From the NCBI GenBank assembly GCA_964016875.1, contig OZ024733.1, positions 23,727,324-23,791,323 on the forward strand: a stretch of 64,000 nt of DNA, read 5' to 3'. The DNA comes from Fallopia convolvulus. Its lineage: Eukaryota; Streptophyta; Magnoliopsida; Caryophyllales; Polygonaceae. The notes beneath the pieces are model-generated. The model had not been told where the DNA came from. It saw only the letters and a list, made by a program, of their open reading frames with translations, and did not search any database. Position 1 is the stretch's first letter, and the number at the start of each line of letters is the position of its first letter. Below are positions 1 to 11,700 of this stretch, in pieces. The translations under genes were made by a program, and so were the position numbers.

Positions 1-779
1 ACTAAGAACAGGATCTTGTGTTTTCACTCTCACTCATGTGTTTAAAGGTATATGTGTTTCGCTCAAAACTCAACTTTGAAAGCCTAGCTACCATAGGCTT
101 GCATCAGTGTTCTAATTCTCCACCGTTATAGACTATGCATACAACAAAAATCATGAGGTCTTTTGAGGGTTGTAATGGGGCCAAGGTAATAAGAATTTGG
201 TAAGGAATCATTTGGTCTTGTGGTGCTAAATCCGGGAATCAAGACTCAACTAAATTCTAAATCAACACCAAACTTCAATTCCTTTTCTTTCCCAACTCCT
301 ACTCTCTTAACTCCATTTGATCTTCTCTTTTTTTTCTTCACTTTCATTCTTTTTTTTTCTTCTTGTTGCTTCAACTCTCATATAATTTTTTTTTCAACCA
401 ATTAAAGACTTCAACTTTTAAGCTCATCTTTTTTTTTCTTTTCACCCTCATTTTCAAATTCAACCACTCATCCACCAATTGCTCTTTCAACTCCCCCATA
501 CTTGGCTCATAACCACAAAATAAATCAAGTAAAAATCTAATTCCCGGATGGGTCAAGCTTATATAAGGCTCTGGATTCATTTTGTAGAGCTTCCAAAAAT
601 GAGGCTATTAAGGCTTATAAAGGGGCTTCAAAAGAAGGAACATATGTAAGGGTGGATAATGGAATAATAGGCTAATAAAACAATGCCTCAATCATTTTAA
701 TGTCATATGCAACAGTCATGAATGCATCCTCAAAAAGATATCTAAATGCAAGTTCTAGAGGAAGCAATCAAAGTGAGAA
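1..779. other. Intergenic sequence, nothing recognised
   Basis: AT-rich with pyrimidine-rich stretches around 280-480. No open frame with a recognisable domain and no repeat boundary could be seen. Short frames here have low-complexity Phe/Ser/Leu composition and are not treated as genes. Confidence 0.5.
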
Positions 780-1315
780 CACATAATGAAAAAAAACAGC
801 ACCCGACGTTCTATAGAGCGAACAAGCACAATTCCATTTGATCGCTCCCTTACATATCCCCCACCTCCCATCACAAAACAATAGTTGTCAAACAAGCCCT
901 ATAATTATGGAAATACCCATCCTCATGAACAACCTTCACCACCACTTTAGTGTTCACTTAATTTAGCAACTATTATACTAATGAATTACAAATAACAACA
1001 TGCTTCACTCCTTAACTGACCAGCCACAATGGCAAGCTTAGCCACCATTTTAGCGATCACAATAGTGAAGGAGATAAGGGTTGCATTCAATTATTTACTA
1101 TGTGATATTTCTCCACACTATATTTGATAAATTTGAAAGCTTGTCTCCTTAAATTTGAATGCATTCACGTTTAGGCGTCTATCTAGCTTTGTCATCGGTA
1201 GATCGTCTAGCCAATATATTTTAGTATAGGTTGCACGAACAATATGATGTCACATATATTTCTATTAAATTAAGTATAAATTATGAAATAAAATCATCAA
1301 TCTCAATGTGACGTG
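780..1315. repeat. Left copy of a ~530-bp duplicated segment flanking the satellite array
   Basis: Aligns by eye, at roughly 90% identity, with about 7795-8325 in the same orientation. Shared landmarks include CTATAGAG, CTCCCTTACATATCCCCC, CACTTTAGTGTTCAC and GTAGATCGTCTAGCCAATAT. In the right copy this segment is the 3' flank of the defensin-like gene on the minus strand. In the left copy similarity stops near 1315, and GC-rich sequence and the satellite follow instead of a second gene. It is therefore probably a tandem duplication of the defensin-like locus from which one gene copy was lost. Confidence 0.85.
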
Positions 1316-1520
1316 ATTCTAATCCATCGGCAAGAAAACTAGCCGAGAACCGACACCGAAGCTGAGGGCGCGTTGGGTGGTGATGTTGAGCCATTTTCGT
1401 CGGGCACTTCTCAAGTTTCGTTGGGCTATCTTTTGGGAGGGCCTCCTACTCATAAAATGAAGACCAACGACACCAAGAACGCCCATGAAAGGTGTCCGGA
1501 GCCAGCCAAGGGCCGAGAGC
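1316..1520. other. Unique GC-rich stretch between duplicate and array
   Basis: About 200 bp, clearly richer in G+C than both neighbours, and not repeated elsewhere in the window. It runs straight into the first satellite unit at the GATGAGGCCGCGCCGGCG block. An 87-codon minus-strand frame exists but shows no recognisable domain. It may be the remnant of the sequence from which the satellite unit arose. Confidence 0.45.
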
Positions 1521-4500
1521 CTCCTTTTGATGAGGCCGCGCCGGCGCCGTGATGCTCGATTTGTGCTTATTTTGAAGGTCAAGTGTGTGTGGTTGTTTTA
1601 TGAGTTGTAAGGGTATGTTATAAACATTTGGAAACCTTGGTTCATTTTGAAAACAACTCCTTCTTTGTGGGAGGTTCGGGTTAGACGCCTATGTGGGGTT
1701 AAAAGGGTTAGAAGGCTCCTTTTCTCCTTAGACAAGATTGATGCAAAATTCCGACTCTTTTTCTCTCCCCTTTTGAAAACGTATTTCATCTTTGTTTTCG
1801 AATCAAAATTCAGATTTTGGTTCCTCGGATTGTGAGTCATATCAATCCAAATCTGAAGGTAGATCGTGGTGAGTCATATCCTTGATTGATCTTCATAGTT
1901 CAAGTTAGATTACAGGTGAGTTCCTTGAGTTTTGCTTGAGTTTGCCTTTGGATCAAGCGTCGGGATTGCCTTTTGATGAGGCTGCGCCGACGCCGTGATG
2001 CTCGGTTTGTGCTTATTTTGAAGGTCAAGTGTGTGTGGTTGTTTTATGAGCTGTAAGGGTATGTTATAAACATTTGGAAACCTTGGTTCATTTTGAAAAC
2101 AACTCCTTCTTTGTGGGAGGTTCGGGTTAGACGCCTATGTGGGGTTAAAAGGGTTAGAAGGCTCCTTTTCTCCTTAGACAAGATTGATGCAAAATTCCGA
2201 CTCTTTTTCTCTCCCCTTTTGAAAACGTATTTCATCTTTGTTTTCGAATCAAAATTCAGATTTTGGTTCCTCGGATTGTGAGTCATATCAATCCAAATCT
2301 GAAGGTAGATCGTGGTGAGTCATATCCTTGATTGATCTTCATAGTTCAAGTTAGATTACAGGTGAGTTCCTTGAGTTTTGCTTGAGTTTGCCTTTGGATC
2401 AAGCGTCGGGATTGCCTTTTGATGAGGCTGCGCCGACGCCGTGATGCTCGGTTTGTGCTTATTTTGAAGGTCAAGTGTGTGTGGTTGTTTTATGAGCTGT
2501 AAGGGTATGTTATAAACATTTGGAAACCTTGGTTCATTTTGAAAACAACTCCTTCTTTGTGGGAGGTTCGGGTTAGACGCCTATGTGGGGTTAAAAGGGT
2601 TAGAAGGCTCCTTTTCTCCTTAGACAAGATTGATGCAAAATTCCGACTCTTTTTCTCTCCCCTTTTGAAAACGTATTTCATCTTTGTTTTTGAATCAAAA
2701 TTCAGATTTTGGTTCCTCGGATTGTGAGTCATATCAATCCAAATCTGAAGGTAGATCGTGGTGAGTCATATCCTTGATTGATCTTCATAGTTCAAGTTAG
2801 ATTCAAGGTGAGTTCCTTGAGTTTTGCTTGAGTTTGCCTTTGGATCAAGCGTCAGGATTGCCTTTTGATGAGGTCGCGCCGGCGCCGTGATGCTCGGTTT
2901 GTGCTTATTTTGAAGGTCAAGTGTGTGTGGTTGTTTTATGAGCTGTAAGGGTATGTTATAAATATTTGGAAACCTTGGTTCATTTTGAAAACAACTCCTT
3001 CTTTGTGGGAGGTTCGGGTTAGACGCCTATGTGGGGTTAAAAGGGTTAGAAGGCTCCTTTTCTCCTTAGACAAGATTGATGCAAAATTCCGACTCTTTTT
3101 CTCTCCCCTTTTGAAAACGTATTTCATCTTTGTTTTCGAATCAAAATTCAGATTTTGGTTCCTCGGATTGTGAGTCATATCAATCCAAATCTGAAGGTAG
3201 ATCGTGGTGAGTCATATCCTTGATTGATCTTCATAGTTCAAGTTAGATTACAGGTGAGTTCCTTGAGTTTTGCTTGAGTTTGCCTTTGGATCAAGCGTCG
3301 GGATTGCCTTTTGATGAGGCTGCGCCGACGCCGTGATGCTCGGTTTGTGCTTATTTTGAAGGTCAAGTGTGTGTGGTTGTTTTATGAGCTGTAAGGGTAT
3401 GTTATAAACATTTGGAAACCTTGGTTCATTTTGAAAACAACTCCTTCTTTGTGGGAGGTTCGGGTTAGACGCCTATGTGGGGTTAAAAGGGTTAGAAGGC
3501 TCCTTTTCTCCTTAGACAAGATTGATGCAAAATTCCGACTCTTTTTCTCTCCCCTTTTGAAAACGTATTTCATCTTTGTTTTCGAATCAAAATTCAGATT
3601 TTGGTTCCTCGGATTGTGAGTCATATCAATCCAAATCTGAAGGTAGATCGTGGTGAGTCATATCCTTGATTGATCTTCATAGTTCAAGTTAGATTACAGG
3701 TGAGTTCCTTGAGTTTTGCTTGAGTTTGCCTTTGGATCAAGCGTCGGGATTGCCTTTTGATGAGGCTGCGCCGACGCCGTGATGCTCGGTTTGTGCTTAT
3801 TTTGAAGGTCAAGTGTGTGTGGTTGTTTTATGAGCTGTAAGGGTATGTTATAAACATTTGGAAACCTTGGTTCATTTTGAAAACAACTCCTTCTTTGTGG
3901 GAGGTTCGGGTTAGACGCCAATGTGGGGTTAAAAGGGTTAGAAGGCTCCTTTTCTCCTTAGACAAGATTGATGCAAAATTCCGACTCTTTTTCTCTCCCC
4001 TTTTGAAAACGTATTTCATCTTTGTTTTTGAATCAAAATTCAGATTTTGGTTCCTCGGATTGTGAGTCATATCAATCCAAATCTGAAGGTAGATCGTGGT
4101 GAGTCATATCCTTGATTGATCTTCATAGTTCAAGTTAGATCAAGGTGAGTTCCTTGAGTTTTGCTTGAGTTTGCCTTTGGATCAAGCGTCGGGATAGCCT
4201 TTTGATGAGGTCGCGCCGGCGCCGTGATGCTCGGTTTGTGCTTATTTTGAAGGTCAAGTGTGTGTGGTTGTTTTATGAGCTGTAAGGGTATGTTATAAAC
4301 ATTTGGAAACCTTGGTTCATTTTGAAAACAACTCCTTCTTTGTGGGAGGTTCGGGTTAGACGCCTATGTGGGGTTAAAAGGGTTAGAAGGCTCCTTTTCT
4401 CCTTAGACAAGATTGATGCAAAATTCCGACTCTTTTTCTCTCCCCTTTTGAAAACGTATTTCATCTTTGTTTTTGAATCAAAATTCAGATTTTGGTTCCT

Positions 4501-7500
4501 CGGATTGTGAGTCATATCAATCCAAATCTGAAGGTAGATCGTGGTGAGTCATATCCTTGATTGATCTTCATACTTCAAGTTAGATTCAAGGTGAGTTCCT
4601 TGAGTTTTGCTTGAGTTTGCCTTTGGATCAAGCGTCGGGATTGCCTTTTGATGAGGTCGTGCCGGCGCCGTGATGCTCGGTTTGTGCTTATTTTGAAGGT
4701 CAAGTGTGTGTGGTTGTTTTATGAGCTGTAAGGGTATGTTATAAATATTTGGAAACCTTGGTTCATTTTGAAAACAACTCCTTCTTTGTGGGAGGTTCGG
4801 GTTAGACGCCTATGTGGGGTTAAAAGGGTTAGAAGGCTCCTTTTCTCCTTAGACAAGATTGATGCAAAATTCCGACTCTTTTTCTCTCCCCTTTTGAAAA
4901 CGTATTTCATCTTTGTTTTTGAATCAAAATTCAGATTTTGGTTCCTCGGATTGTGAGTCATATCAATCCAAATCTGAAGGTAGATCGTGGTGAGTCATAT
5001 CCTTGATTGATCTTCATACTTCAAGTTAGATTCAAGGTGAGTTCCTTGAGTTTTGCTTGAGTTTGCCTTTGGATCAAGCGTCGGGATAGCCTTTTGATGA
5101 GGTCGCGCCGGCGCCGTGATGCTCGGTTTGTGCTTATTTTGAAGGTCAAGTGTGTGTGGTTGTTTTATGAGCTGTAAGGGTATGTTATAAACATTTGGAA
5201 ACCTTGGTTCATTTTGAAAACAACTCCTTCTTTGTGGGAGGTTCGGGTTAGACGCCTATGTGGGGTTAAAAGGGTTAGAAGGCTCCTTTTCTCCTTAGAC
5301 AAGATTGATGCAAAATTCCGACTCTTTTTCTCTCCCCTTTTGAAAACGTATTTCATCTTTGTTTTCGAATCAAAATTCAGATTTTGGTTCCTCGGATTGT
5401 GAGTCATATCAATCCAAATCTGAAGGTAGATCGTGGTGAGTCATATCCTTGATTGATCTTCATAGTTCAAGTTAGATTACAGGTGAGTTCCTTGAGTTTT
5501 GCTTGAGTTTGCCTTTGGATCAAGCGTCGGGATTGCCTTTTGATGAGGCTGCGCCGACGCCGTGATGCTCGGTTTGTGCTTATTTTGAAGGTCAAGTGTG
5601 TGTGGTTGTTTTATGAGCTGTAAGGGTATGTTATAAACATTTGGAAACCTTGGTTCATTTTGAAAACAACTCCTTCTTTGTGGGAGGTTCGGGTTAGACG
5701 CCAATGTGGGGTTAAAAGGGTTAGAAGGCTCCTTTTCTCCTTAGACAAGATTGATGCAAAATTCCGACTCTTTTTCTCTCCCCTTTTGAAAACGTATTTC
5801 ATCTTTGTTTTTGAATCAAAATTCAGATTTTGGTTCCTCGGATTGTGAGTCATATCAATCCAAATCTGAAGGTAGATCGTGGTGAGTCATATCCTTGATT
5901 GATCTTCATAGTTCAAGTTAGATTCAAGGTGAGTTCCTTGAGTTTTGCTTGAGTTTGCCTTTGGATCAAGCGTCGGGATAGCCTTTTGATGAGGTCGCGC
6001 CGGCGCCGTGATGCTCGGTTTGTGCTTATTTTGAAGGTCAAGTGTGTGTGGTTGTTTTATGAGCTGTAAGGGTATGTTATAAACATTTGGAAACCTTGGT
6101 TCATTTTGAAAACAACTCCTTCTTTGTGGGAGGTTCGGGTTAGACGCCTATGTGGGGTTAAAAGGGTTAGAAGGCTCCTTTTCTCCTTAGACAAGATTGA
6201 TGCAAAATTCCGACTCTTTTTCTCTCCCCTTTTGAAAACGTATTTCATCTTTGTTTTTGAATCAAAATTCAGATTTTGGTTCCTCGGATTGTGAGTCATA
6301 TCAATCCAAATCTGAAGGTAGATCGTGGTGAGTCATATCCTTGATTGATCTTCATACTTCAAGTTAGATTCAAGGTGAGTTCCTTGAGTTTTGCTTGAGT
6401 TTGCCTTTGGATCAAGCGTCGGGATTGCCTTTTGATGAGGTCGTGCCGGCGCCGTGATGCTCGGTTTGTGCTTATTTTGAAGGTCAAGTGTGTGTGGTTG
6501 TTTTATGAGCTGTAAGGGTATGTTATAAATATTTGGAAACCTTGGTTCATTTTGAAAACAACTCCTTCTTTGTGGGAGGTTCGGGTTAGACGCCTATGTG
6601 GGGTTAAAAGGGTTAGAAGTCTCCTTTTCTCCTTAGACAAGATTGATGCAAAATTCCGACTCTTTTTCTCTCCCCTTTTGAAAACGTATTTCATCTTTGT
6701 TTTTGAATCAAAATTCAGATTTTGGTTCCTCGGATTGTGAGTCATATCAATCCAAATCTGAAGGTAGATCGTGGTGAGTCATATCCTTGATTGATCTTCA
6801 TAGTTCAAGTTAGATTCAAGGTGAGTTCCTTGAGTTTTGCTTGAGTTTGCCTTTGGATCAAGCGTCGGGATTGCCTTTTGATGAGGTCGCGCCGGCGCCG
6901 TGACGCTCGGTTTGTGCTTATTTTGAAGGTCAAGTGTGTGTGGTTGTTTTATGAGCTGTAAGGGTATGTTATAAACATTTGGAAACCTTGGTTCATTTTG
7001 AAAACAACTCCTTCTTTGTGGGAGGTTCGGGTTAGACGCCTATGTGGGGTTAAAAGGGTTAGAAGGCTCCTTTTCTCCTTAGACAAGATTGATGCAAAAT
7101 TCCGACTCTTTTTCTCTCCCCTTTTGAAAACGTATTTCATCTTTGTTTTTGAATCAAAATTCAGATTTTGGTTCCTCGGATTGTGAGTCATATCAATCCA
7201 AATCTGAAGGTAGATCGTGGTGAGTCATATCCTTGATTGATCTTCATAGTTCAAGTTAGATTCAAGGTGAGTTCCTTGAGTTTTGCTTGAGTTTGCCTTT
7301 GGATCAAGCGTCGGGATTGCCTTTTGATGAGGTCGCGCCGGCGCCGTGATGCTCGGTTTGTGCTTATTTTGAAGGTCAAGTGTGTGTGGTTGTTTTATGA
7401 GCTGTAAGGGTATGTTATAAATATTTGGAAACCTTGGTTCATTTTGAAAACAACTCCTTCTTTGTGGGAGGTTCGGGTTAGACGCCTATGTGGGGTTAAA

Positions 7501-7770
7501 AGGGTTAGAAGGCTCCTTTTCTCCTTAGACAAGATTGATGCAAAATTCCGACTCTTTTTCTCTCCCCTTTTGAAAACGTATTTCATCTTTGTTTTTGAAT
7601 CAAAATTCAGATTTTGGTTCCTCGGATTGTGAGTCATATCAATCCAAATCTGAAGGTAGATCGTGGTGAGTCATATCCTTGATTGATCTTCATAGTTCAA
7701 GTTAGATTCAAGGTGAGTTCCTTGAGTTTTGCTTGAGTTTGCCTTTGGATCAAGCGTCGGGATTGCCTTG
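1521..7770. repeat. Tandem array of fourteen 446-bp units
   Basis: Fourteen complete, nearly identical units repeat at 446 bp (one unit is 445 bp). Each contains a GC-rich block (GCGCCGGCGCCG or its variant GCGCCGACGCCG), a T-rich centre and a GTGAGTCATATCC motif. The array begins at CCTTTTGATGAGG and ends abruptly at GGGATTGCCTT before GAACCACC. Two monomer types can be told apart by linked variants. Type A has TTTTCGAATC, ATTACAGG and a following CTGCGCCGACG (units 1, 2, 4, 5, 9); type B has TTTTTGAATC and TTCAAGG or similar (units 3, 6-8, 10-14). Variant order shows a four-unit block of ~1.78 kb amplified once. Paired 62- and 80-codon frames recur only because the units are near-identical. 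Confidence 0.97.
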
Positions 7771-7794
7771 AACCACCTCATCAACAAGATCCCA

Positions 7795-8325
7795 TAAATC
7801 GATGTTCTATAGAGTGAACAAGCACAATTCCTTTTCATCGCTCCCTTACATATCCCCCACCTCCCATCACAAAACAAGAGTTGTCAAACAAGCCCTATAA
7901 TTGTGTAAATACCAATCCTCATGAACAACATTCACCACCACTTTAGTGTTCACACTATTTAGCAAGTATTATACCAATGAATTACAAATAACAACATGCT
8001 TCACTCCTTAACTGACCACCCACAATGGCAAGCTTAGCCACCATTTTAGCGATCACAATAGTGAAGGTGATGAGGGTTGCATTCAATTATTTACTATGTC
8101 ATATTTCTCCAAACTATATTTGATAAATTTGAAAGCTTGTTTCCCTCCTTAAATTTGAAAGCATTCACGTTTAGGCATCTATCTAACTTTGTCATTGGTA
8201 GATCGTCTAGCCAATATTTTTAGTATAGGTTGCACGATCCATATGATGTCACAAATATTTCTATTACATTAAGTAAAATATTGAAATACAATCATTAATC
8301 TCAATGTTGTGGCGTGAATCATACA
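7795..8325. repeat. Right copy of the ~530-bp duplicated segment
   Basis: Direct-orientation homologue of about 780-1315, with scattered substitutions and small indels. It lies immediately downstream (3') of the defensin-like gene on the minus strand. A short bridge, about 7771-7794, separates it from the array end. Confidence 0.85.
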
Positions 8326-8376
8326 TAAAAGTATTACATTACATGATGGTCAACTAAGTTAAATGAAGTTTTTTTT

Positions 8377-8986
8377 TTATTCTTTTATAATACAACAACA
8401 TTTGGAAGTATCTGGATCACAAAAAATAGGGCGATGACCATACCCTTCCTTGTCACACATTGATGCACACTGAGCTTGTGAAATGCATTTTCCAACATTT
8501 TTGCAGAACTCTTCTGATATTAGCTGTCTTCCTGGCTCTACATGTATTGAAGATGAAAAAAAATTTATTATAAATTCTTAAATATTAATAACAAACTAAC
8601 ATCATGAAAAAATACCCTGACTAATAAACAAAATTCCTTAGAAATATAATTAAATGTATATTAGTTTTTTTTTCCTAAACAATTGTGAAAAAATGATCTA
8701 TTATGTCATTGTCTTGATAGAACTTCATATATATCTTATAGGAATTCATAGATCTAAAAAACTATTCCAATCTAAGATAAAATCGATTCATTGCTAATTT
8801 AATTTCTAACATCATCAATAGAAGACTCCGGTCTGGGTGGCTATTGTTTCGCATCTACATCGTACATAACGAAAAGCAAACTGTTAAAATAAGGATCGGA
8901 TATTATTAGTGTCACTTACCTGCCATGACACCGGTAGCCATGATAAGGAAGGAGAAGATGAGAACGAGAAGCTTCCTATGCGCCAT
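8377..8986 (-). CDS. Defensin-like (DEFL/LCR family) secreted cysteine-rich peptide, two exons
   Basis: Exon 1 is 8986-8920, intron 8919-8538 (GTAAGT..TAG), exon 2 is 8537-8377. Together they give 228 nt, 75 residues and a stop, in frame across the junction. Residues 1-22 (MAHRKLLVLIFSFLIMATGV and following) form a basic N-terminus and hydrophobic core typical of a secretory signal peptide. The mature part has eight cysteines with spacing C-x5-C-x5-C-x3-C-x11-C-x6-CCC. The C-x5-C-x3-C core and terminal C-x-C resemble the cysteine-stabilised alpha-beta fold of plant defensin-like peptides. The intron after the signal-peptide exon, interrupting a codon, is the standard architecture of that family. 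Such peptides act outside the cell in defence or reproductive signalling; which applies here cannot be told. No damage is seen. It is missed by simple ORF scans because of the intron. Confidence 0.88.
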
Positions 8987-9052
8987 TGAAGTTCTTTCTT
9001 TATATTTTTTGTTGTTTTTTTCTTGTTCTTTTAATATAGATTGTTCAAAACA

Positions 9053-9063
9053 AATTTATAAAG
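9053..9063 (-). promoter_or_regulatory. Probable TATA box of the defensin-like gene
   Basis: On the minus strand CTTTATAAATT lies about 70 bp upstream of the ATG at 8986, a normal place for a plant TATA element with a short A-rich leader. No experimental start site is known. Confidence 0.5.
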
Positions 9064-9069
9064 AGAACA

Positions 9070-11204
9070 TATGATCAAAAATAGGAATAGCCTATATAAT
9101 GTAATTGCCAAAAATCTCTTCTCATTGAAAATTTCTTGGTTAATGTTTGGCCATGGTTGTGGTTTGTAACTATTAGCACGCTTTTTTCTACACGTGTGAA
9201 GCCTCTATAAAGGATCTCTCTCTTGATTTCATAGACTTTTCTTAAATATTATCTTACACATTAATTGGCCCGTAAAAACCCAAGTAGAAATCAGCTTCCA
9301 TAGAGGGCCCAATGCCAAAGCGACATTCAACATAGGCTGATCCTCCTAAGGTCTACATCCTGAAGAAAGTAGACAACTAGGTTAAGGTTGTTGCGAAAAA
9401 CTCCAATCAATGGATAATATATATTCCAATCCTTAGTAAAAAGAAATTATAGAGCATTCTAAAAGTCCATTCTTCAACTCATTATCCATTCAATTATATT
9501 CTTTCATTTGTATTCAATTTTAGAATATAAATTGAATGTAATTTATTTTTCTAGAGTTTCATATTGAGATACTTAGATTCAATTTTTACAATTTAATCGA
9601 ACATCCTCAAACCTATGTTTAGCCATTACGTAGCTCGGTTATGAGCTCCTCGAAAAGGAAAGAAGTGATTTTGATCACTTTTTTTGCCCAAAACACACAC
9701 CTACCATTTAAATGTAAATATCAAGAGTAGTTTTGATTACTGTGTGTTTAATAAATGTGTAAAATGGCCATATACAAAAGCAAAACTCCATTACTTGCCC
9801 GTTGATTGAATATGATACTTGCAATGTTTACCAATAATAAAAAATGACAATTTTGTGAAATAAGTGAATAATAGTGTGGAAATTACTTGTTATTTATCTG
9901 AATAATCAATTTGTACTATATCAGTGCAACGCAGCTCGTAAGTTGGTTCATTCTCGCATCGAGGACAACACATATCAATTTGTACTATATCAATTTGTAC
10001 TATATCAGTGCAACACATATCTCCTCCATTAGTCTCACTCGAATTTCACATCAAAACGGAGCAATAAATCATCTACAAACAAGTTAAATGAACAAAAACG
10101 AGAGATCCTTTCCCCGAACCCATATGTGATTCCATAGGTCTTACTGTAACAGACCTGTCATAGGAGCATAGATTTTTTAAAACAAAAAATCACAATATAA
10201 GCTCACTATTACCCTCCTTCTTACTCTCTTGTCCCTTCCTCCTCCCGACTCCTAATTGGCGCGTTATTTAGGCTCTATTTTGTTGATAGTTTTGAAATTT
10301 GCCTCCGACCATGGCCACTCAAGAGCAGTGTCAGAAATTAAACCATTTTGCATGCATGTTTTTCATTTGCATAACCACTTTGCATAGCTTTAGCATACGT
10401 CGTAGTTGAATTGCAAAACTTCTTCAAAAAAACTTTCTAACATTGAACGTACCATATAATGCCTGCTACGTAAATCATCCTTGGTACAATGGTATTACTT
10501 TCACTGTCACTCAATATTTTTCAAGCAATTAGAATTTATTGGGCTTTAGGCATGAAGTAGGGTTAGAGACAATAAGAAAGGAGAAGAGTAAGCGAAAAAA
10601 GTGAATTTAGGCTAATTTTGCAATTTTTCATAGCTTAAAAGTTGTAAACTAATTTTATGAGTGTTGCATAACATGTCCTAATATTTATGCCGGTACAATG
10701 TAGCTTTGGATCGAACCGGAAAATCCGAGGCTGATCCGGTCTTCGATATGACCTTCCCAAAATTCTGGTCCACCGGTCAGGTCGAGATCGTTTGAACAGC
10801 CCTAGATAAACATCTTTATTTATTGTAAGAATATTTCTATATAATTTAAGGATGAGTGCCACATAGATTGCATTGGAGGATCCTCACTATTAAAGAGTCA
10901 AGACAATTGATAGTTAAATTACGATTGCAAATACAAGTTGATTTTGTGAAGTATTGGCAACCGTAATTTTTCGAAAAATTGAAACTAGAGAGAGAAAATG
11001 GTTATAATTTTCTGAAATGTTCTACTCTCTTCTAGAGAGAGAAAATCCCCAATTTGAGAGAAAAATTGAAACTGGAATATGAATGTTTTCAGATTTCTCA
11101 AACTCAAAACCGAGAAGGTTGAGTTTTTGACAAATCTTTTACTCAAACTCAAAGCCGAGAAGGCTAAGTTTGATCTTGAGACTCTTGATCAACCTTTAAG
11201 GCCG
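9070..11204. other. Intergenic sequence with one small local duplication
   Basis: AT-rich sequence without a recognisable gene. At about 9907-10020 the phrase CAATTTGTACTATATCA occurs three times within ~110 bp, a local duplication. A 75-codon minus-strand frame near 10635-10862 has no family signature. Confidence 0.45.
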
Positions 11205-11700
11205 AGAAGCAAGGTTATCAAGATCGGGATTCTAAGTTGGATCGTTGAGGGTCTTTAGGATCGGATCGTAAGATCGGATCGCTAAATCGTAAGATCCTAC
11301 ATTATAACTAAAAGTATGCAAGAATAACCTAACAGAGTGTGTATTTTGTTATATATGAAGTAACAAAATGATAAACATTATTAATTTGAGTATTAAAAAT
11401 GTTGTAGGATGGACTAGTCAACTATTTTAATGGAAATGATACGTTAACCGTGAAATTATTAATAATATATAGTTAAAATTGTCATTTTATGGGATCGTTA
11501 GAATCGTTAGTAGGATCGTTAGAATCGTTTACAGGATCATTAAAATCGTATGTAAAATCAAGATCGGGTCGAGATTGTATTCTAAATCATTTAAGATTCT
11601 ACTCCAATAAGATTCTACTTGGGATCGTGGATCGTTTCGCATCTTATGGATCGTAGGATTGCTAGAATCGTAGAATCGGATTGGGATTCTGATAGATGTT
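11205..11700. repeat. Cluster of degenerate GATCGT/AATCGTA motifs
   Basis: Some twenty copies of short motifs such as GGATCG, GAATCGT and AAATCGTA occur in two groups (about 11215-11310 and 11490-11690), separated by an AT-rich stretch. Spacing is irregular, so this is not a simple satellite. The layout of degenerate GC-containing arms around an AT-rich core resembles the CCCGAACCCG element at 23.4 kb, but no terminal repeats could be fixed. Confidence 0.55.

Noticed and set aside
1319..1582. 87-codon Arg-rich minus-strand frame
   Set aside because: GC-rich sequence yields chance open frames; it runs into the satellite and shows no family pattern.
1598..7637. Recurring 62-codon plus-strand and 80-codon minus-strand frames, one pair per satellite unit
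   Set aside because: They are conserved only because the units are nearly identical. Composition is low-complexity Phe/Lys, the frames overlap on opposite strands and no domain is seen.
1521..7770. CRISPR-like reading of the array
   Set aside because: Units are contiguous 446-bp monomers without unique spacers, and the DNA is plant nuclear.
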